Shown: positions 1-9,502, counted from the stretch's first letter. The stretch: 64,000 nt of DNA from Ectopseudomonas alcaliphila (GCF_900101755.1 NZ_FNAE01000001.1:1364001-1428000), one strand, 5' to 3'. Numbers and translations: made by a program. The notes: a model not told the origin generated them from the letters alone.

Positions 1-1366
1 TATCGGCGGACATCCGCTCGATATGGGCGATGGATTGGCCCACCACCTGACGCGCGCTCTGCGCTTCTTCACGTGCGCTGTGCGAGGACTGCGCGGCGTT
101 GCTGGCATTGCGCGCGATCTCCTGCACGGTCAGGCCCATCTCGTGCACGGCAGTGGCCACCATGTCGGTCATTTCCTGCTGCTGACCGGCGCGCCCTGCG
201 GTGTTCTCCACCACCCGCGCCACCTGGCCGACCGCCGTGCGCAAACGCTCGCTGGTAGCCAGTACATCGCCGATCAGATCGCGCTGACTGGCGAGAAAAC
301 GGTTGAAGCCACGCGCCAGGTCGCCCAGCTCGTCGGCTCGCGATTCATCCAGACGCCGCGTCAGGTCACCGCCACCGCCACCGATTTCCACCAGCGCCAG
401 TGTCACCTGACGAATCGGTCGCACCAGGCCACGCGCCAGCAGCACCACCAGGCCGAGGAACAACAGCGCCACGGCCACACCGATCAGGCTGGTCATCAGC
501 AGCGCCTGACGGGCCTCGGCGTAGACTTCGGCCTCGGGCACTTCGCTGACCAGCAGCCAGTCGATGCTGGCGAACTTCTGCGCCACGGCGAGAAAGGTCT
601 CGCCATCGCGTTCGAAGCGCACCGCTCGGCTGTCGCCGGCGAGTACCTGGCGGCTGGCATCGGCGCCGAAGAGTTCGCCGAGCTTGCCGCTACCGCTCAG
701 TTGCGAACGCGGGTGCACCTTGACGTTGCCCTGGCTGTCGATCAGAAACACCTGACCACGCTCGCCGAAACGGAATTCGCTGATCATCTTCGACATGTCT
801 GCCAGGTTGTAGCCCAGCCCTGACACGCCGAGGGTCTTGCCTTCGCGCTTGATGCGCTGGTTGATGAACAGCGTGGGCAGCCGCGTGGTCTTGTCGATGT
901 CGATTTCCAGCACCCGGTCACGGTCGCTGTCGACCAGGCGATAGAACCACTGGTTCTCCGCCTGGCTGCGATCGAGGGTGCGCATCAGCCCTTCACCGGT
1001 GGTGTAGTTGCCACTGGCCAGAGCGACGATGGAGGTGGTCATGGCGTTCTGCTGGGCGCGCACGCCTTCCAGGTAGCGAGCAAATTCGTCACGCCGGGAA
1101 GCATCCTCGCCAGCGGTCAGCCAGTCCTGCACCAGGCTGTTCTCGGCAATCGAGGCGTTGGCGGTGATTGGCGCAGTCAGCACCCGCTCCAGGTCATTGC
1201 GGATCGCCAGCACCCGCGCGGGCAGCGCTTCTTCGATCAGGTAGCGCTCGGTCAGGCGATTGACCACCGCAGAGTAGATGCCGACGACTATCAGAATGCT
1301 GGCCAACAGGGCGGCGCCCATGCTGAGGATCAATTGCCACTGAATACTGCGTTGCCAGAGGCGCAT
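1..1366 (-). CDS. Methyl-accepting chemotaxis protein, C-terminus beyond the window
   Basis: Transmembrane chemoreceptor; 455 codons are visible and the frame is open at the window edge, so the signalling tip and C-terminus are missing. Read on the minus strand it starts MRLWQRSIQW, with a first membrane helix at about residues 11-33, a periplasmic domain of about 240 residues typical in size of a double-Cache sensor, a second helix at about 283-308, a HAMP linker to about 362, then the start of the coiled-coil signalling domain. The start is the ATG at 1366, preceded by GGAGAAG at a good distance. The ligand cannot be told: the classic amino-acid-binding dCache signature is not obvious, although an aromatic NQWFYR stretch is present. 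Family call is firm, ligand unknown. Confidence 0.93.
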   Translation of the reverse strand, partial: MRLWQRSIQWQLILSMGAALLASILIVVGIYSAVVNRLTERYLIEEALPARVLAIRNDLERVLTAPITANASIAENSLVQDWLTAGEDASRRDEFARYLEGVRAQQNAMTTSIVALASGNYTTGEGLMRTLDRSQAENQWFYRLVDSDRDRVLEIDIDKTTRLPTLFINQRIKREGKTLGVSGLGYNLADMSKMISEFRFGERGQVFLIDSQGNVKVHPRSQLSGSGKLGELFGADASRQVLAGDSRAVRFERDGETFLAVAQKFASIDWLLVSEVPEAEVYAEARQALLMTSLIGVAVALLFLGLVVLLARGLVRPIRQVTLALVEIGGGGGDLTRRLDESRADELGDLARGFNRFLASQRDLIGDVLATSERLRTAVGQVARVVENTAGRAGQQQEMTDMVATAVHEMGLTVQEIARNASNAAQSSHSAREEAQSARQVVGQSIAHIERMSAD

Positions 1367-1408
1367 GGAGGCTTCTCCCGGTGGTGGTTTGGAGTTTGAC
1401 CAGGCAAT

Positions 1409-1436
1409 TGGATACAAAAATGTACACAAATTGCAA
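1409..1436 (-). promoter_or_regulatory. Possible sigma-70 promoter of the chemoreceptor gene
   Basis: On the minus strand TTGCAA (1431-1436) and TATCCA (1409-1414) are separated by 16 bases in an AT-rich patch unlike the surrounding DNA. Position about 45 bases before the ATG is reasonable. No FliA-type (sigma-28) promoter was seen. Weak match by eye only. Confidence 0.3.
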
Positions 1437-1566
1437 ATCGGTTACCGCCAGATTTCATATCGGCGCGTCACCACCAGGTTTTATTCGCCGCAGACCGGAG
1501 GATTTGCAGTGATGGTCAGGGCTCAGACCAGAGCGGTCGGCGCCCGCATACCACCAGCGAGTCGCG

Positions 1567-3888
1567 TCAGGGCCCTACGCTGAATTCCAGACGAGCGGTC
1601 TGACCACCTTCGTCGAGCACGCTCAGTTGATGCCTGCCGCTGTCGAAGACATGGTTGAAGGGCGCATCCAGCGCAGTGTCACCAAGCGGCCGGCCATCGA
1701 GGAACCACCAGCGCCGGCCACTGCCGCCCAGTGCCGACAGGCTGAGCCTTAGTGGTTCGTGACTGCCCTGCGGCCGACGCAAACGATCGCCATTGCGTAC
1801 GCCGACAATGGAAAGCGGTGCCACCTGATTGCTACGGGGTGGCGGGCAGCTTGGATCGACGCTCGGCAAACGTGCCGCGCGCCGTTCACGACGTGGCAGC
1901 CAGGGCTCCAATGGAGCCGGCCACAGGGCCAGCTCCCGCGTCTCGGCCCCCGCGCAACCGGGCCCGACACGGTGTCCTTCGGCATTGACCCAATAACGCT
2001 CGCGCAAACCGCTACCCAGGGGCTGATCAGCTGCCAGCAGCGTCGGTGGCGTGGTGCCCTCCAGTGTCCAGGCGAAGCGCAGGCGCCGGCAGTTGGGGTC
2101 GTCCTTGCTCATCGCCTGCCCCAACGGCCAACAGATGGCTGCCACGCCAACCTCGGCAGGCTGCAGGTCAGGCGGGGCGGCGATACCACGCTGGCTATCG
2201 CGATTGACCAGCAGATCGTGTACCTGCAGCAACAGCGGCGCAGCGGACGCCAGCCCGAACTGACCAGGCACCGGCGTACCATCCGGGCGACCGATCCAGA
2301 TGCCGATCAGATGGCGCGGGCCGACGCCGATGGCCCAGGCATCGCGAAAGCCGTAGCTGGTGCCGGTCTTCCAGGCCAGGGTCGGACGCTGCGCCAGGTA
2401 GGCACGCGGGTCGCGATCCGGGCGCGCCTGGCCACTGAGAATACGCCGGGTGATCCAGGCCGAGCCGGGCGACAGCAGACGCCGCTCGCGCAGCTCATCA
2501 CTCGGCTGCAGACGAGGCTTGGCCGCCATGCCACCGCGGGCGAAAGCGCTGTAGCCCGCCACCAGCGACTCCAGGCGCGAGCCACCGCCACCGAGGATCA
2601 GCGCCAGGTTCGGCTCGGCCAGCGCCGGCAGGCGAATCGGCACACCGGCGCTGCGCAGCTCGCCGGCGAAGCGCTTCGGCCCGTAGGCTTCGAGCAGTTG
2701 CACGGCCGGCAGGTTGAGCGAGGTGGCCAGCGCCTCGCTGGCCGATACCGGGCCGATGAAGCCGGCAGCGAAGTTGCCGGGGCGGTAGTCGCCGTAGTGC
2801 CGCGGCACGTCCTGCAGCAGCGACTCGGAATGGATCAACCCAGCATCCAGGGCCATGCCGTAGAGAAAAGGCTTGAGCGTCGAGCCGGGCGAGCGCAGCG
2901 CGCGGACCATGTCGACGTGACCGAAGCGCGCGGTATCGCTGATATCCACCGAACCCAGATAAGCGCGCACGGCCATGCTTTCGTGCTCCACCACCAGGAT
3001 CGCCGCCGAGGTGCGCTCCGGTAGTCGCGCCCGCCAGCCCAGCAGCAGATCTTCCAGGCGCAGCTGCAAACCGGCATCGAGGGTGGTGCGAATCAGCGGC
3101 GGGCTGCCGGCACGGTTCAAGCGTCGCGCCAACAAGGGTGCCAGGCTCGGCTCACGGCGCGGGGCGAGAAACACCGGTTCTTCCAGCGCTTCATCCACCT
3201 GTGCCTGCGGCCATACCTGAAACTCGCCCAGGCGCCGCAGCACCTTGTCACGCGCCGCCTGGGCCCGCTCGGGGTGACGGTCCGGGCGCAAGCGGCTGGG
3301 CGCCTGCGGCAGCACCGCGAGCAGTGCAGCATCGGCACGGGTCAGCTGGCTCGGCGGTTTGCCCAGGTAGCTCCAGCTGGCGGCAGCCACGCCCTGCAAG
3401 GTGCCGCCAAAAGGCGCGCGATTGAGGTACAGGGTGAGGATTTCATCCTTGGACAGGTGCCACTCCAGCTGCGCCGTGCGCCACAGCTGCTTGAGTTTGC
3501 CAGGCAGGTCACGGCCATGCGGATCGAGCAGCCGCGCCACCTGCATCGACAGCGTACTGCCGCCGGACACCACACGCCCGCCAGTGAGGTTCTGCCAGGC
3601 CGCACGGCCCAGCGCCAGCGGGTTGATGCCGGGGTGCTGGCGAAACCAGCGGTCTTCGTACGTCAGCAGCGCTTCCAGGTAATAGGGCGAGACCTCATCC
3701 GGCGTCACCGGATAACGCCATACACCGTCACGATCAGCGAAGCGCCAGAGCGGCGTACCGTCTTCGGCCAGCACGACGCGAGCCAGATCGTCTTCGGGCA
3801 GAGGCAGCGGGAAGAGGCGGTCGGCTAGCCAGAGCAGGAATAGCGGAAGCAGGAGGATAAGGAGCCAGCGGCGGGTTAGGCGGGGCAT
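1567..3888 (-). CDS. pbpC: Penicillin-binding protein 1C (bifunctional transglycosylase/transpeptidase)
   Basis: Inner-membrane peptidoglycan synthase of 773 residues, the usual size for PbpC. An N-terminal membrane anchor (residues 8-25) precedes a GT51 glycosyltransferase domain with the catalytic-Glu motif TYEDRWF (76-82) and GGSTLSMQ (109-116). The transpeptidase domain has all three penicillin-binding motifs: STLK (336-339), SLN (390-392) and KTG (507-509). The last ~80 residues fit the C-terminal domain typical of PBP1C. It lies downstream of the alpha-2-macroglobulin gene on the same strand, its standard partner, but a DUF559 gene and repeats now separate the two. The partnership is thought to link cell-wall repair with trapping of invading proteases. 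Confidence 0.96.
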   Translation of the reverse strand: MPRLTRRWLLILLLPLFLLWLADRLFPLPLPEDDLARVVLAEDGTPLWRFADRDGVWRYPVTPDEVSPYYLEALLTYEDRWFRQHPGINPLALGRAAWQNLTGGRVVSGGSTLSMQVARLLDPHGRDLPGKLKQLWRTAQLEWHLSKDEILTLYLNRAPFGGTLQGVAAASWSYLGKPPSQLTRADAALLAVLPQAPSRLRPDRHPERAQAARDKVLRRLGEFQVWPQAQVDEALEEPVFLAPRREPSLAPLLARRLNRAGSPPLIRTTLDAGLQLRLEDLLLGWRARLPERTSAAILVVEHESMAVRAYLGSVDISDTARFGHVDMVRALRSPGSTLKPFLYGMALDAGLIHSESLLQDVPRHYGDYRPGNFAAGFIGPVSASEALATSLNLPAVQLLEAYGPKRFAGELRSAGVPIRLPALAEPNLALILGGGGSRLESLVAGYSAFARGGMAAKPRLQPSDELRERRLLSPGSAWITRRILSGQARPDRDPRAYLAQRPTLAWKTGTSYGFRDAWAIGVGPRHLIGIWIGRPDGTPVPGQFGLASAAPLLLQVHDLLVNRDSQRGIAAPPDLQPAEVGVAAICWPLGQAMSKDDPNCRRLRFAWTLEGTTPPTLLAADQPLGSGLRERYWVNAEGHRVGPGCAGAETRELALWPAPLEPWLPRRERRAARLPSVDPSCPPPRSNQVAPLSIVGVRNGDRLRRPQGSHEPLRLSLSALGGSGRRWWFLDGRPLGDTALDAPFNHVFDSGRHQLSVLDEGGQTARLEFSVGP

Positions 3889-3894
3889 GCAAGG

Positions 3895-3935
3895 CCCTCT
3901 CCCCCAGCCCCTCTCCCATAAATGGGCAAGAGGAG
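3895..3935. repeat. Degenerate CT-rich palindromic repeat between pbpC and the DUF559 gene
   Basis: Carries one outer arm and one imperfect hairpin (CTCTCCCATAAATGGG followed by CAAGAG instead of AGAGG) of the composite element found complete at 4338-4454 and 43684-43799. It lies just outside the start of pbpC and just after the end of the DUF559 gene. Looks like a decayed or partial copy. Confidence 0.75.
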
Positions 3936-3969
3936 CGGATCAGCATTTTGCCAAGACTTGCGGTGACGC

Positions 3970-4314
3970 TCACAAACCGTCTTGCTCGCCGATTTCAAGG
4001 CGAATCTGCTCAAGCACAGCCTCCGTTTCTGCCAGTACCTGATGATTCCAGAAACGCAGAACACGATAACCTCGACTCTCCAGATAACGTCCACGATGTT
4101 GGTCGTAGTCGGTCTGCTGCTGATGTTGACCACCGTCCAACTCGATGACCAGCCAGCGTTCGGTGCAGATGAAATCGACGATGTAAGGGCCAATGGGTTT
4201 CTGCCGTTTGAACTTCAGGCCTAGGAAACGGTGAGCGCGCAGGTAATACCAGAGCCGTTGCTCGGCATCGGTCATCTCGTGCCTAAGGCGTTTGGCGTTG
4301 TCGAGTAAGGTCAT
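3970..4314 (-). CDS. DUF559 protein (Vsr-like, PD-(D/E)XK-type predicted endonuclease)
   Basis: 114-residue protein of the DUF559 family, related to very-short-patch-repair type nucleases. It shows the RLWYYLR helix, the KFKRQKPIGPYIVDF core and IELDGGQH, which supply the acidic residues and Gln/His expected of this nuclease fold (D at about 47, E and D at about 58-60). The start at 4314 has a near-perfect Shine-Dalgarno AAGGAGG. Base composition looks lower in G+C than both neighbours, and CT-rich repeats flank it on both sides, so transfer is likely. It interrupts the alpha-2-macroglobulin/pbpC pair. Substrate and role are unknown; DUF559 genes are widespread but mostly uncharacterised. Confidence 0.88.
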   Translation of the reverse strand: MTLLDNAKRLRHEMTDAEQRLWYYLRAHRFLGLKFKRQKPIGPYIVDFICTERWLVIELDGGQHQQQTDYDQHRGRYLESRGYRVLRFWNHQVLAETEAVLEQIRLEIGEQDGL

Positions 4315-4330
4315 GGTTCCTCCTTGAACC
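4315..4330 (-). promoter_or_regulatory. Hairpin that places the DUF559 Shine-Dalgarno in its loop
   Basis: On the minus strand GGTTC and GAACC form a 5-bp stem around the loop AAGGAG, immediately before the ATG at 4314, so the ribosome-binding site itself is the loop. An A-tract lies upstream on the minus strand. It could tune translation; the stem is short. Confidence 0.4.
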
Positions 4331-4337
4331 TTTTTTG

Positions 4338-4454
4338 CCCTCTCCCCAACCCTCTCCCATAAATGGGAGAGGGAGCTTGTCCGTGCAATGTCTAAGGGCC
4401 GCGCGCCGATGTGCTCCCCTCTCCCGCTTGCGGGAGAGGGGCTGGGGGAGAGGG
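4338..4454. repeat. CT-rich composite inverted-repeat element (copy 1)
   Basis: A 117-bp element made of two hairpins facing each other: an outer CCCTCTCCCC arm with the hairpin CTCTCCCATAAATGGGAGAG at 4352-4371, a 42-base spacer, a second hairpin at 4416-4441 built on CCTCTCCCGCTTGCGGGAGA, and a closing GGGGGAGAGGG arm. The same layout, with an unrelated spacer of about the same length, recurs at 43684-43799. The organisation is that of paired REP sequences (REPIN-like). It sits just after the alpha-2-macroglobulin stop codon and just before the DUF559 gene. Confidence 0.85.
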
Positions 4455-4460
4455 TCGCTT

Positions 4461-7400
4461 TTAACGCCCCCTCACCACCAGACTATCCGGCGCACTGCCC
4501 AATGCCTGCCAGCTCGGCCGGTACATGGACTCCACCTGCGGTGGCGGTACGCGGTAGCTGCCAGGCGTCACCGCGCGGGCCAGGTAGAGCAGATGGGTGG
4601 TGCCGTAGCCTTCCACGTCCACCGCTGCCACGTAGCGGTCGCCGCGATATTCCTGGTGTTTGATCCGCGCATTCTGCATCGAACGACGCCACTCCTTGAC
4701 GTTGCTGCCGGCGTCATCGAGGCTCGCTGCGCTTTGCGCCAGGTTCTGGTTCTCCAGCTCCAGGCCAGCCGGGAGCAGGTCGACGACCAGTGCATCCGGT
4801 ACGCGCTGCTTGGCCCGCACGGCCAGGTGCACCAGCACCAGTTCGCCGCTATTCAGGCGTTGCAGATCGAGCGGACGGCCGTCCATGCCAAGGTACTCGC
4901 GCTCGATGCTGAGGTTCTCACCACCGGCACGCGGCGCCTGGCTCGGGTAACCGGAAAGCGTCAGCTGCTGATACAGCGTGGTGCTGCCAGCATTGCTCAC
5001 ACTCAGTGGCTCGGCCAGCTCGGCGCGCTCCAGCTTGATGCCCGGCTGCTGGTTGCTCAGCTCGAACTGGAAGGCGCCACTGGCCAGTTTGGCGCTCCAG
5101 GCCTGCTCCGGCTTGCCGAGAATGCCGCGGCCGGCGAGGAACAGCGAATTGCGCTCCTGGGTCGACAGCCAGCGCTGGCCGGCCAGTTCATCCGCCAGGT
5201 TGAACAGACGCTGCTCGCGCTGCCCGGCCGCCAGGTCGTGCTCTTCCAGCAGGGCGAGGATCAGCGCCTGGTCACGCAATGGGCTGCCGTAGTCGGCCAT
5301 CCAGCGCTCGCCATCGCGCTGCTGAATCAGCCCCTGGTTCAACGCCTGCTCGGCACGCGGCGCATCGCCCATCAGTTTCAGCGCGGCGGCCAGGTGCACC
5401 AACGGCAGACCGGAACGTGCTTCGCTGCGGCGGTCGAACAGGCTGCGCAGCGCGCCCAGCGGCGCCTGCTGGCTGCGGGCCAGAACGTAACCGGCATAGG
5501 CCTGTACGGCGAAGCGGGTGTGGGCGAAGTCCTGGCTGTAGCTGGCCTCGATCAGGCTGCTCTGCTGCAGGTAGCGCAGCAGGCGATCACTGGCCTTCTT
5601 CAGCGCTTCCGGCGGTACGCCGAAGCCCTGCTCGCGAGCGCGCAGGAGGAAGTCGGTGACATAGGCGGTCAGCCAGTATTCCTCTTCGCTCTCGGCGCTC
5701 CACAGGCCGAAGCCACCGTTGTGTCGTTGCATGCCAAGCAGACGCTCGATTCCCAGCTCGATGCTCTTGCGGCGTTGCTCGTCCGGCTCGCCCTCGAGGC
5801 CCAGGCGCTTGAGACTCGCGGCGTCGGCGTAGAGCGACGGGTACAGGCCGCTGGTGGTCTGCTCCAGGCAGCCGTAGGGGTAGGCCTTGAGCGCACGAAT
5901 CTGCTCACCGAGGTTCAGCGGCGGCCGGCTCGACAGGGCCAACACGGCCTCCAGCCCGGCAGGCTCGAACTGGTTGAGGGTGCCAGCCGGCATGCTCCAG
6001 GGCTCGCCTTCTCCCAGGACGGCGCGGAAGTGTTGCAGTTGCGCCGGGTAAGCCGGGCGAATACCCAGCGTCCATTCGCGGCTGAAGTCACCCAGCGCCT
6101 CGTTCGGCAGTGCCAGGCCCTGCACCTCGACATGGATACGGCCCTGGCCCAGGCCGCCTTCGGCGCGCACCGGAATGCGCAAGGTGGTGCGTTGGCCATC
6201 CTTCAGGCTGATCGGCGAGCCCCCCTTGCCGAGCAGACGCAGCTGACCTTCGACGCCCAGTTGCACGTCGAGTTGCTGCTCGGCACCGGACAGGTTGGTC
6301 AGGTCCAGCGCCAGGGTGGTTTCGTCACCCCCGGCGAGGAAGCGCGGCATCGACAGCTCGGCGATCAGCGGCGCGGCCACCACTGTCTTGGCCTCGGCCA
6401 TACCGAAGCGCTCGTCGGTCCAGGCCTGCGCCATCAGACGCAGCTCGCCATTGAAATCGGGGATATCCAGGCTGACTTCGCCTTCGCCCTTGTCGTTCAG
6501 CTTCAGTGCATCGCTCTGCAGCGCGACGATCAGTACGCTGGTATCCGGGCGCTTGCCACCGGCGGCAAGGCCGGCGTCACCACCGAAGGCCAGGCTGGCG
6601 ACACGCCCCTGGGCCTCGATCAGTTGACCATAGATATCCAGCTGATCGGCACCATAGGCCTTGCGCCCGAAGAAGTTGGCGAAGGGATCGGGGGTGGCGT
6701 AGCTGGTGATGTTGAGGATGCCCACGTCGACCGCGGCGACCAGCACATGCACCTTCTCGGGAATGCTGCCGTCGGCGTTACGCGCGCTGACCTTGACCTT
6801 CAGCGGCTGCTTGGGCCGCATCTTTTCCGGCGCTTCCAGGCTCAGCGCCAGCTTGCGCGGGGCGCGCTCCAGCGGCAGGTGCAGCAGGCCAACGGCGCGC
6901 TTCGGGGTGACCTGCGCCTTGCGCTCGCCGGGGCGAATCACCAGGGCACTGAGATAGAGATCGTGGCGCGCCCATTTCTTGTCGATCGGTAGCTCAAAGG
7001 TCTTGCCGTCTGCCGGCACGCTGATTTCCTGCCACCACAGCGGGCCTTCGCTGGATTCGACCAGCAGGTAGCCGTTGCCGGCAGCCGGCGGGGTGACGGT
7101 GATCTTGGCCACCTCGCCGGCGGCATAGGCCGGCTTGTCCAGCGCCAGCTTGACCTGGTCCGGGCGCACCGCGCCGCCATCGGCGTTGTCCTGCCAGCGG
7201 TAGCCAGCCCAGAAACGCATGCTGCTGAGCAGGCCGGTCTGGTTGTCCACCACCTCGAGCCGGTACGGACCCCACTCCACCGGGAAGCTGACCTTGGCGG
7301 TGCCGCCAGCGGCGACCTTCAGCGGCTCGTCGCTGAGGGTGAGGAACTTCTCGTTGTAGTTGTGACGCCAGCCTTCACCGTCGGAGAAGCTCCAGAAGTA

Positions 7401-9359
7401 GTCGCGGCGCTCGCGCACCAGGCGCACCTTGAGGTTGTCGGCAGCCAGCTTGTTGCCGGCCGCGTCGGCCACCAGAATCTCGAACTCGGCCAGGCTGTCG
7501 GCATCGACTTCCTCACCGTCGAACAGCCCGCGCAGGCCCGGCAGGCGCTCGGCCGGCCATACCGGCTGGACGATGCGACGGGTGATCGGGCGGCCACCGG
7601 ACTCCTGCAGGCTGGCCTGGAGAATCAGGCGCAGCGGCGACTTGGCGTCGCTCCAGCGATTTTCCGGGCGTAACACGGCGCGGCCCTGGTCATCCAGATT
7701 CTGCTCGTCGAGTTCCTGATCCTGGCTCAGGTCGGCCTCGGTGATATCGCCAAACTGATAACCCGGCAGGCCTGCCACCGCCTCACGCAGCGGCCGCACA
7801 TAAAGCTGTCCGGTCAGACGGTTGCCGGCAGCCGGCGCACCGTAGAGGTAACGCCCGGTCACCGCGAACTCGGCGCTGTCGCTCGGTGCGTAGGGCTGCT
7901 CCTGCCCCTTGAGCTCCAGGGCCATGCGCTCGGGCAGGAAGTCCTCGACGAGGAATTCGTAAAGCTGCGGGCTGCCGTCGCCCAGGTCGAGCAACAACTG
8001 CCAGCGCCCGGTCGGCGCCTCTTCGGCGAGCGGCAGCTGGTATTGATAGAGACCGTCATCGCCTGCGTTCCAGACGAACTTGCGGCTGATCTGCTCGTCC
8101 GGGCGGCGCACCTCGACGCTGACCGGCTGAGCCTTGACCGGGCTGCCGTCGGCATCGCGCAGCAAGCCGTTGAGCAGTACCGTCTCGCCGGGGCGATACA
8201 GATCGCGCGGGCCGAACACGAAGAATTGCAGCGCGTGCGCCTTGGGACCGGCGATATCGAACTCGGCCAGATCCAGCGCCGGGGTGTTCAGGCGCAGCAG
8301 GCTGGTCTGCTCGTCCTGCTTGGCCACCAGCACCTGGGCCTTGGCGGGCAGCGGCAGTTGCGCATGGCCAGCCGAATCGGTCTTGCCTTCGGCGAGCAGC
8401 GCGCCGTCGCCGTCGAGCAGTTCGAGCTGCACGCCGGACTGCGCCTTGCCACCTTCCAGCGCCTGGGTGAATACGTCCAGACGATCACGATATCGATGCG
8501 CGGACAGGCCGATATCACTCAGGGAAAACAGGGTCGCCGGCTGCGAGTAGCTGTAGCTGCCAGCCTCGCGCATCACGGCCAGGTACACACCCGGCTGCTT
8601 GAACGGCTCGAGGCCGGCGATGGGCAAGAGCAGGGTTTCGCGGGTGTTGCGCGCCGGGTTGAGATCGAAGCGCCCGCCATAGACCAGATCGGCCATCGGC
8701 AGAATCTCGCGCGCCTCCCAGGTATCCAGATTGCTGGAACGCCCCCAGCGAGACAGGAAGCGCGGCAGTGCCTCGGGCTTGATACGGAAGAACTCGACGT
8801 TGACCTTGTCGACGTTCAGGGCGATCACCGGCAGACCTTCGGCCAGGCGTGTAGGCAACAGCGAACCACGGCTGGCGAAGCCGACGCTGGCCTGCAGGTC
8901 ACGGGTTTCGAAACGGCTGACATGCTCGCCAGCGAGCTTGCCGCCATTGATCGACTTCAGGCCGGCATCGATGGTCAGCACCAGCTTGCGCTTGGGCTCC
9001 AGGTGGCGCAGGCGCAGCTCGCTGAGGTTGTCGGTCAGCTCCCAGGCGCCGTCGACCTTGCCGGCGGTGCTGTCGACCAGGTGCAGACGCTCGGCGAACG
9101 GCTGCTCGGGGTCCAGCGGGATGGAGAAGGTCACCGACAGCGCGCTGGCGCCATCAAGCTGCACTTCGGAGACGTCGACCACCTCCAGCTCGCGCCCGGC
9201 GTAGCGCTTGGCCAGCGCTTCGCGGTCAACCGCCGGCTTCGGCGCCTGCGGCTGTTGCGCAGCAGGGGCGGCGGGGGTCACCGTGGCGGGCGGTTGGGAG
9301 GAATCACAGGCGCTGAGCAGGGTCAGCACCATGGCCAGAAGCAGTCCTTTGTTCGGCAT
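4461..9359 (-). CDS. yfhM: Alpha-2-macroglobulin family lipoprotein with thioester (YfhM type)
   Basis: Large periplasmic protease-trapping protein of 1632 residues, the normal size for bacterial type I A2M. A lipoprotein signal peptide ends in the lipobox LSAC with Cys18; the following Asp19 is the classical inner-membrane retention signal in E. coli. Several macroglobulin domains follow. The thioester motif CLEQ is intact at residues 1164-1167 (codons 5859-5870) in the context YPYGCLEQ, so it should be able to couple covalently to proteases. The frame is open a further 312 bases upstream, but the start at 9359 (MPNKGLLLAM) directly precedes the signal peptide and fits the family. Normally co-transcribed with pbpC, here separated from it by the DUF559 module. 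Confidence 0.95.
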   Translation of the reverse strand: MPNKGLLLAMVLTLLSACDSSQPPATVTPAAPAAQQPQAPKPAVDREALAKRYAGRELEVVDVSEVQLDGASALSVTFSIPLDPEQPFAERLHLVDSTAGKVDGAWELTDNLSELRLRHLEPKRKLVLTIDAGLKSINGGKLAGEHVSRFETRDLQASVGFASRGSLLPTRLAEGLPVIALNVDKVNVEFFRIKPEALPRFLSRWGRSSNLDTWEAREILPMADLVYGGRFDLNPARNTRETLLLPIAGLEPFKQPGVYLAVMREAGSYSYSQPATLFSLSDIGLSAHRYRDRLDVFTQALEGGKAQSGVQLELLDGDGALLAEGKTDSAGHAQLPLPAKAQVLVAKQDEQTSLLRLNTPALDLAEFDIAGPKAHALQFFVFGPRDLYRPGETVLLNGLLRDADGSPVKAQPVSVEVRRPDEQISRKFVWNAGDDGLYQYQLPLAEEAPTGRWQLLLDLGDGSPQLYEFLVEDFLPERMALELKGQEQPYAPSDSAEFAVTGRYLYGAPAAGNRLTGQLYVRPLREAVAGLPGYQFGDITEADLSQDQELDEQNLDDQGRAVLRPENRWSDAKSPLRLILQASLQESGGRPITRRIVQPVWPAERLPGLRGLFDGEEVDADSLAEFEILVADAAGNKLAADNLKVRLVRERRDYFWSFSDGEGWRHNYNEKFLTLSDEPLKVAAGGTAKVSFPVEWGPYRLEVVDNQTGLLSSMRFWAGYRWQDNADGGAVRPDQVKLALDKPAYAAGEVAKITVTPPAAGNGYLLVESSEGPLWWQEISVPADGKTFELPIDKKWARHDLYLSALVIRPGERKAQVTPKRAVGLLHLPLERAPRKLALSLEAPEKMRPKQPLKVKVSARNADGSIPEKVHVLVAAVDVGILNITSYATPDPFANFFGRKAYGADQLDIYGQLIEAQGRVASLAFGGDAGLAAGGKRPDTSVLIVALQSDALKLNDKGEGEVSLDIPDFNGELRLMAQAWTDERFGMAEAKTVVAAPLIAELSMPRFLAGGDETTLALDLTNLSGAEQQLDVQLGVEGQLRLLGKGGSPISLKDGQRTTLRIPVRAEGGLGQGRIHVEVQGLALPNEALGDFSREWTLGIRPAYPAQLQHFRAVLGEGEPWSMPAGTLNQFEPAGLEAVLALSSRPPLNLGEQIRALKAYPYGCLEQTTSGLYPSLYADAASLKRLGLEGEPDEQRRKSIELGIERLLGMQRHNGGFGLWSAESEEEYWLTAYVTDFLLRAREQGFGVPPEALKKASDRLLRYLQQSSLIEASYSQDFAHTRFAVQAYAGYVLARSQQAPLGALRSLFDRRSEARSGLPLVHLAAALKLMGDAPRAEQALNQGLIQQRDGERWMADYGSPLRDQALILALLEEHDLAAGQREQRLFNLADELAGQRWLSTQERNSLFLAGRGILGKPEQAWSAKLASGAFQFELSNQQPGIKLERAELAEPLSVSNAGSTTLYQQLTLSGYPSQAPRAGGENLSIEREYLGMDGRPLDLQRLNSGELVLVHLAVRAKQRVPDALVVDLLPAGLELENQNLAQSAASLDDAGSNVKEWRRSMQNARIKHQEYRGDRYVAAVDVEGYGTTHLLYLARAVTPGSYRVPPPQVESMYRPSWQALGSAPDSLVVRGR

Positions 9360-9473
9360 TGCGGGCTCCAGAATCAGGGGGCGCAGAGGCCGACAACTAT
9401 AGCCGAGGCGCCCTGCCAGAGCGACGAGCCAAATAGAAGAATTAGCCAAGCCTCTCACACTCCCGAGGCGACG

Positions 9474-9502
9474 TGCGACCACGCCAGCGCTGTGCCTATA
9501 AT
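9474..9502 (+). promoter_or_regulatory. Possible promoter of the MATE transporter gene
   Basis: A perfect -10 hexamer TATAAT at 9497-9502 lies 22 bases before the transporter ATG, in the 165-bp gap between divergent genes. The region 17 bases upstream (TGCGAC) is a poor -35. Strength of the -10 alone supports the call. Confidence 0.35.

Noticed and set aside
4335..6992. 885-codon plus-strand open frame
   Set aside because: It is antisense to the alpha-2-macroglobulin gene; high-GC third-position bias opens long mirror frames. No domain is recognisable and the composition is Gln/Ala/Arg-rich as in other shadows.
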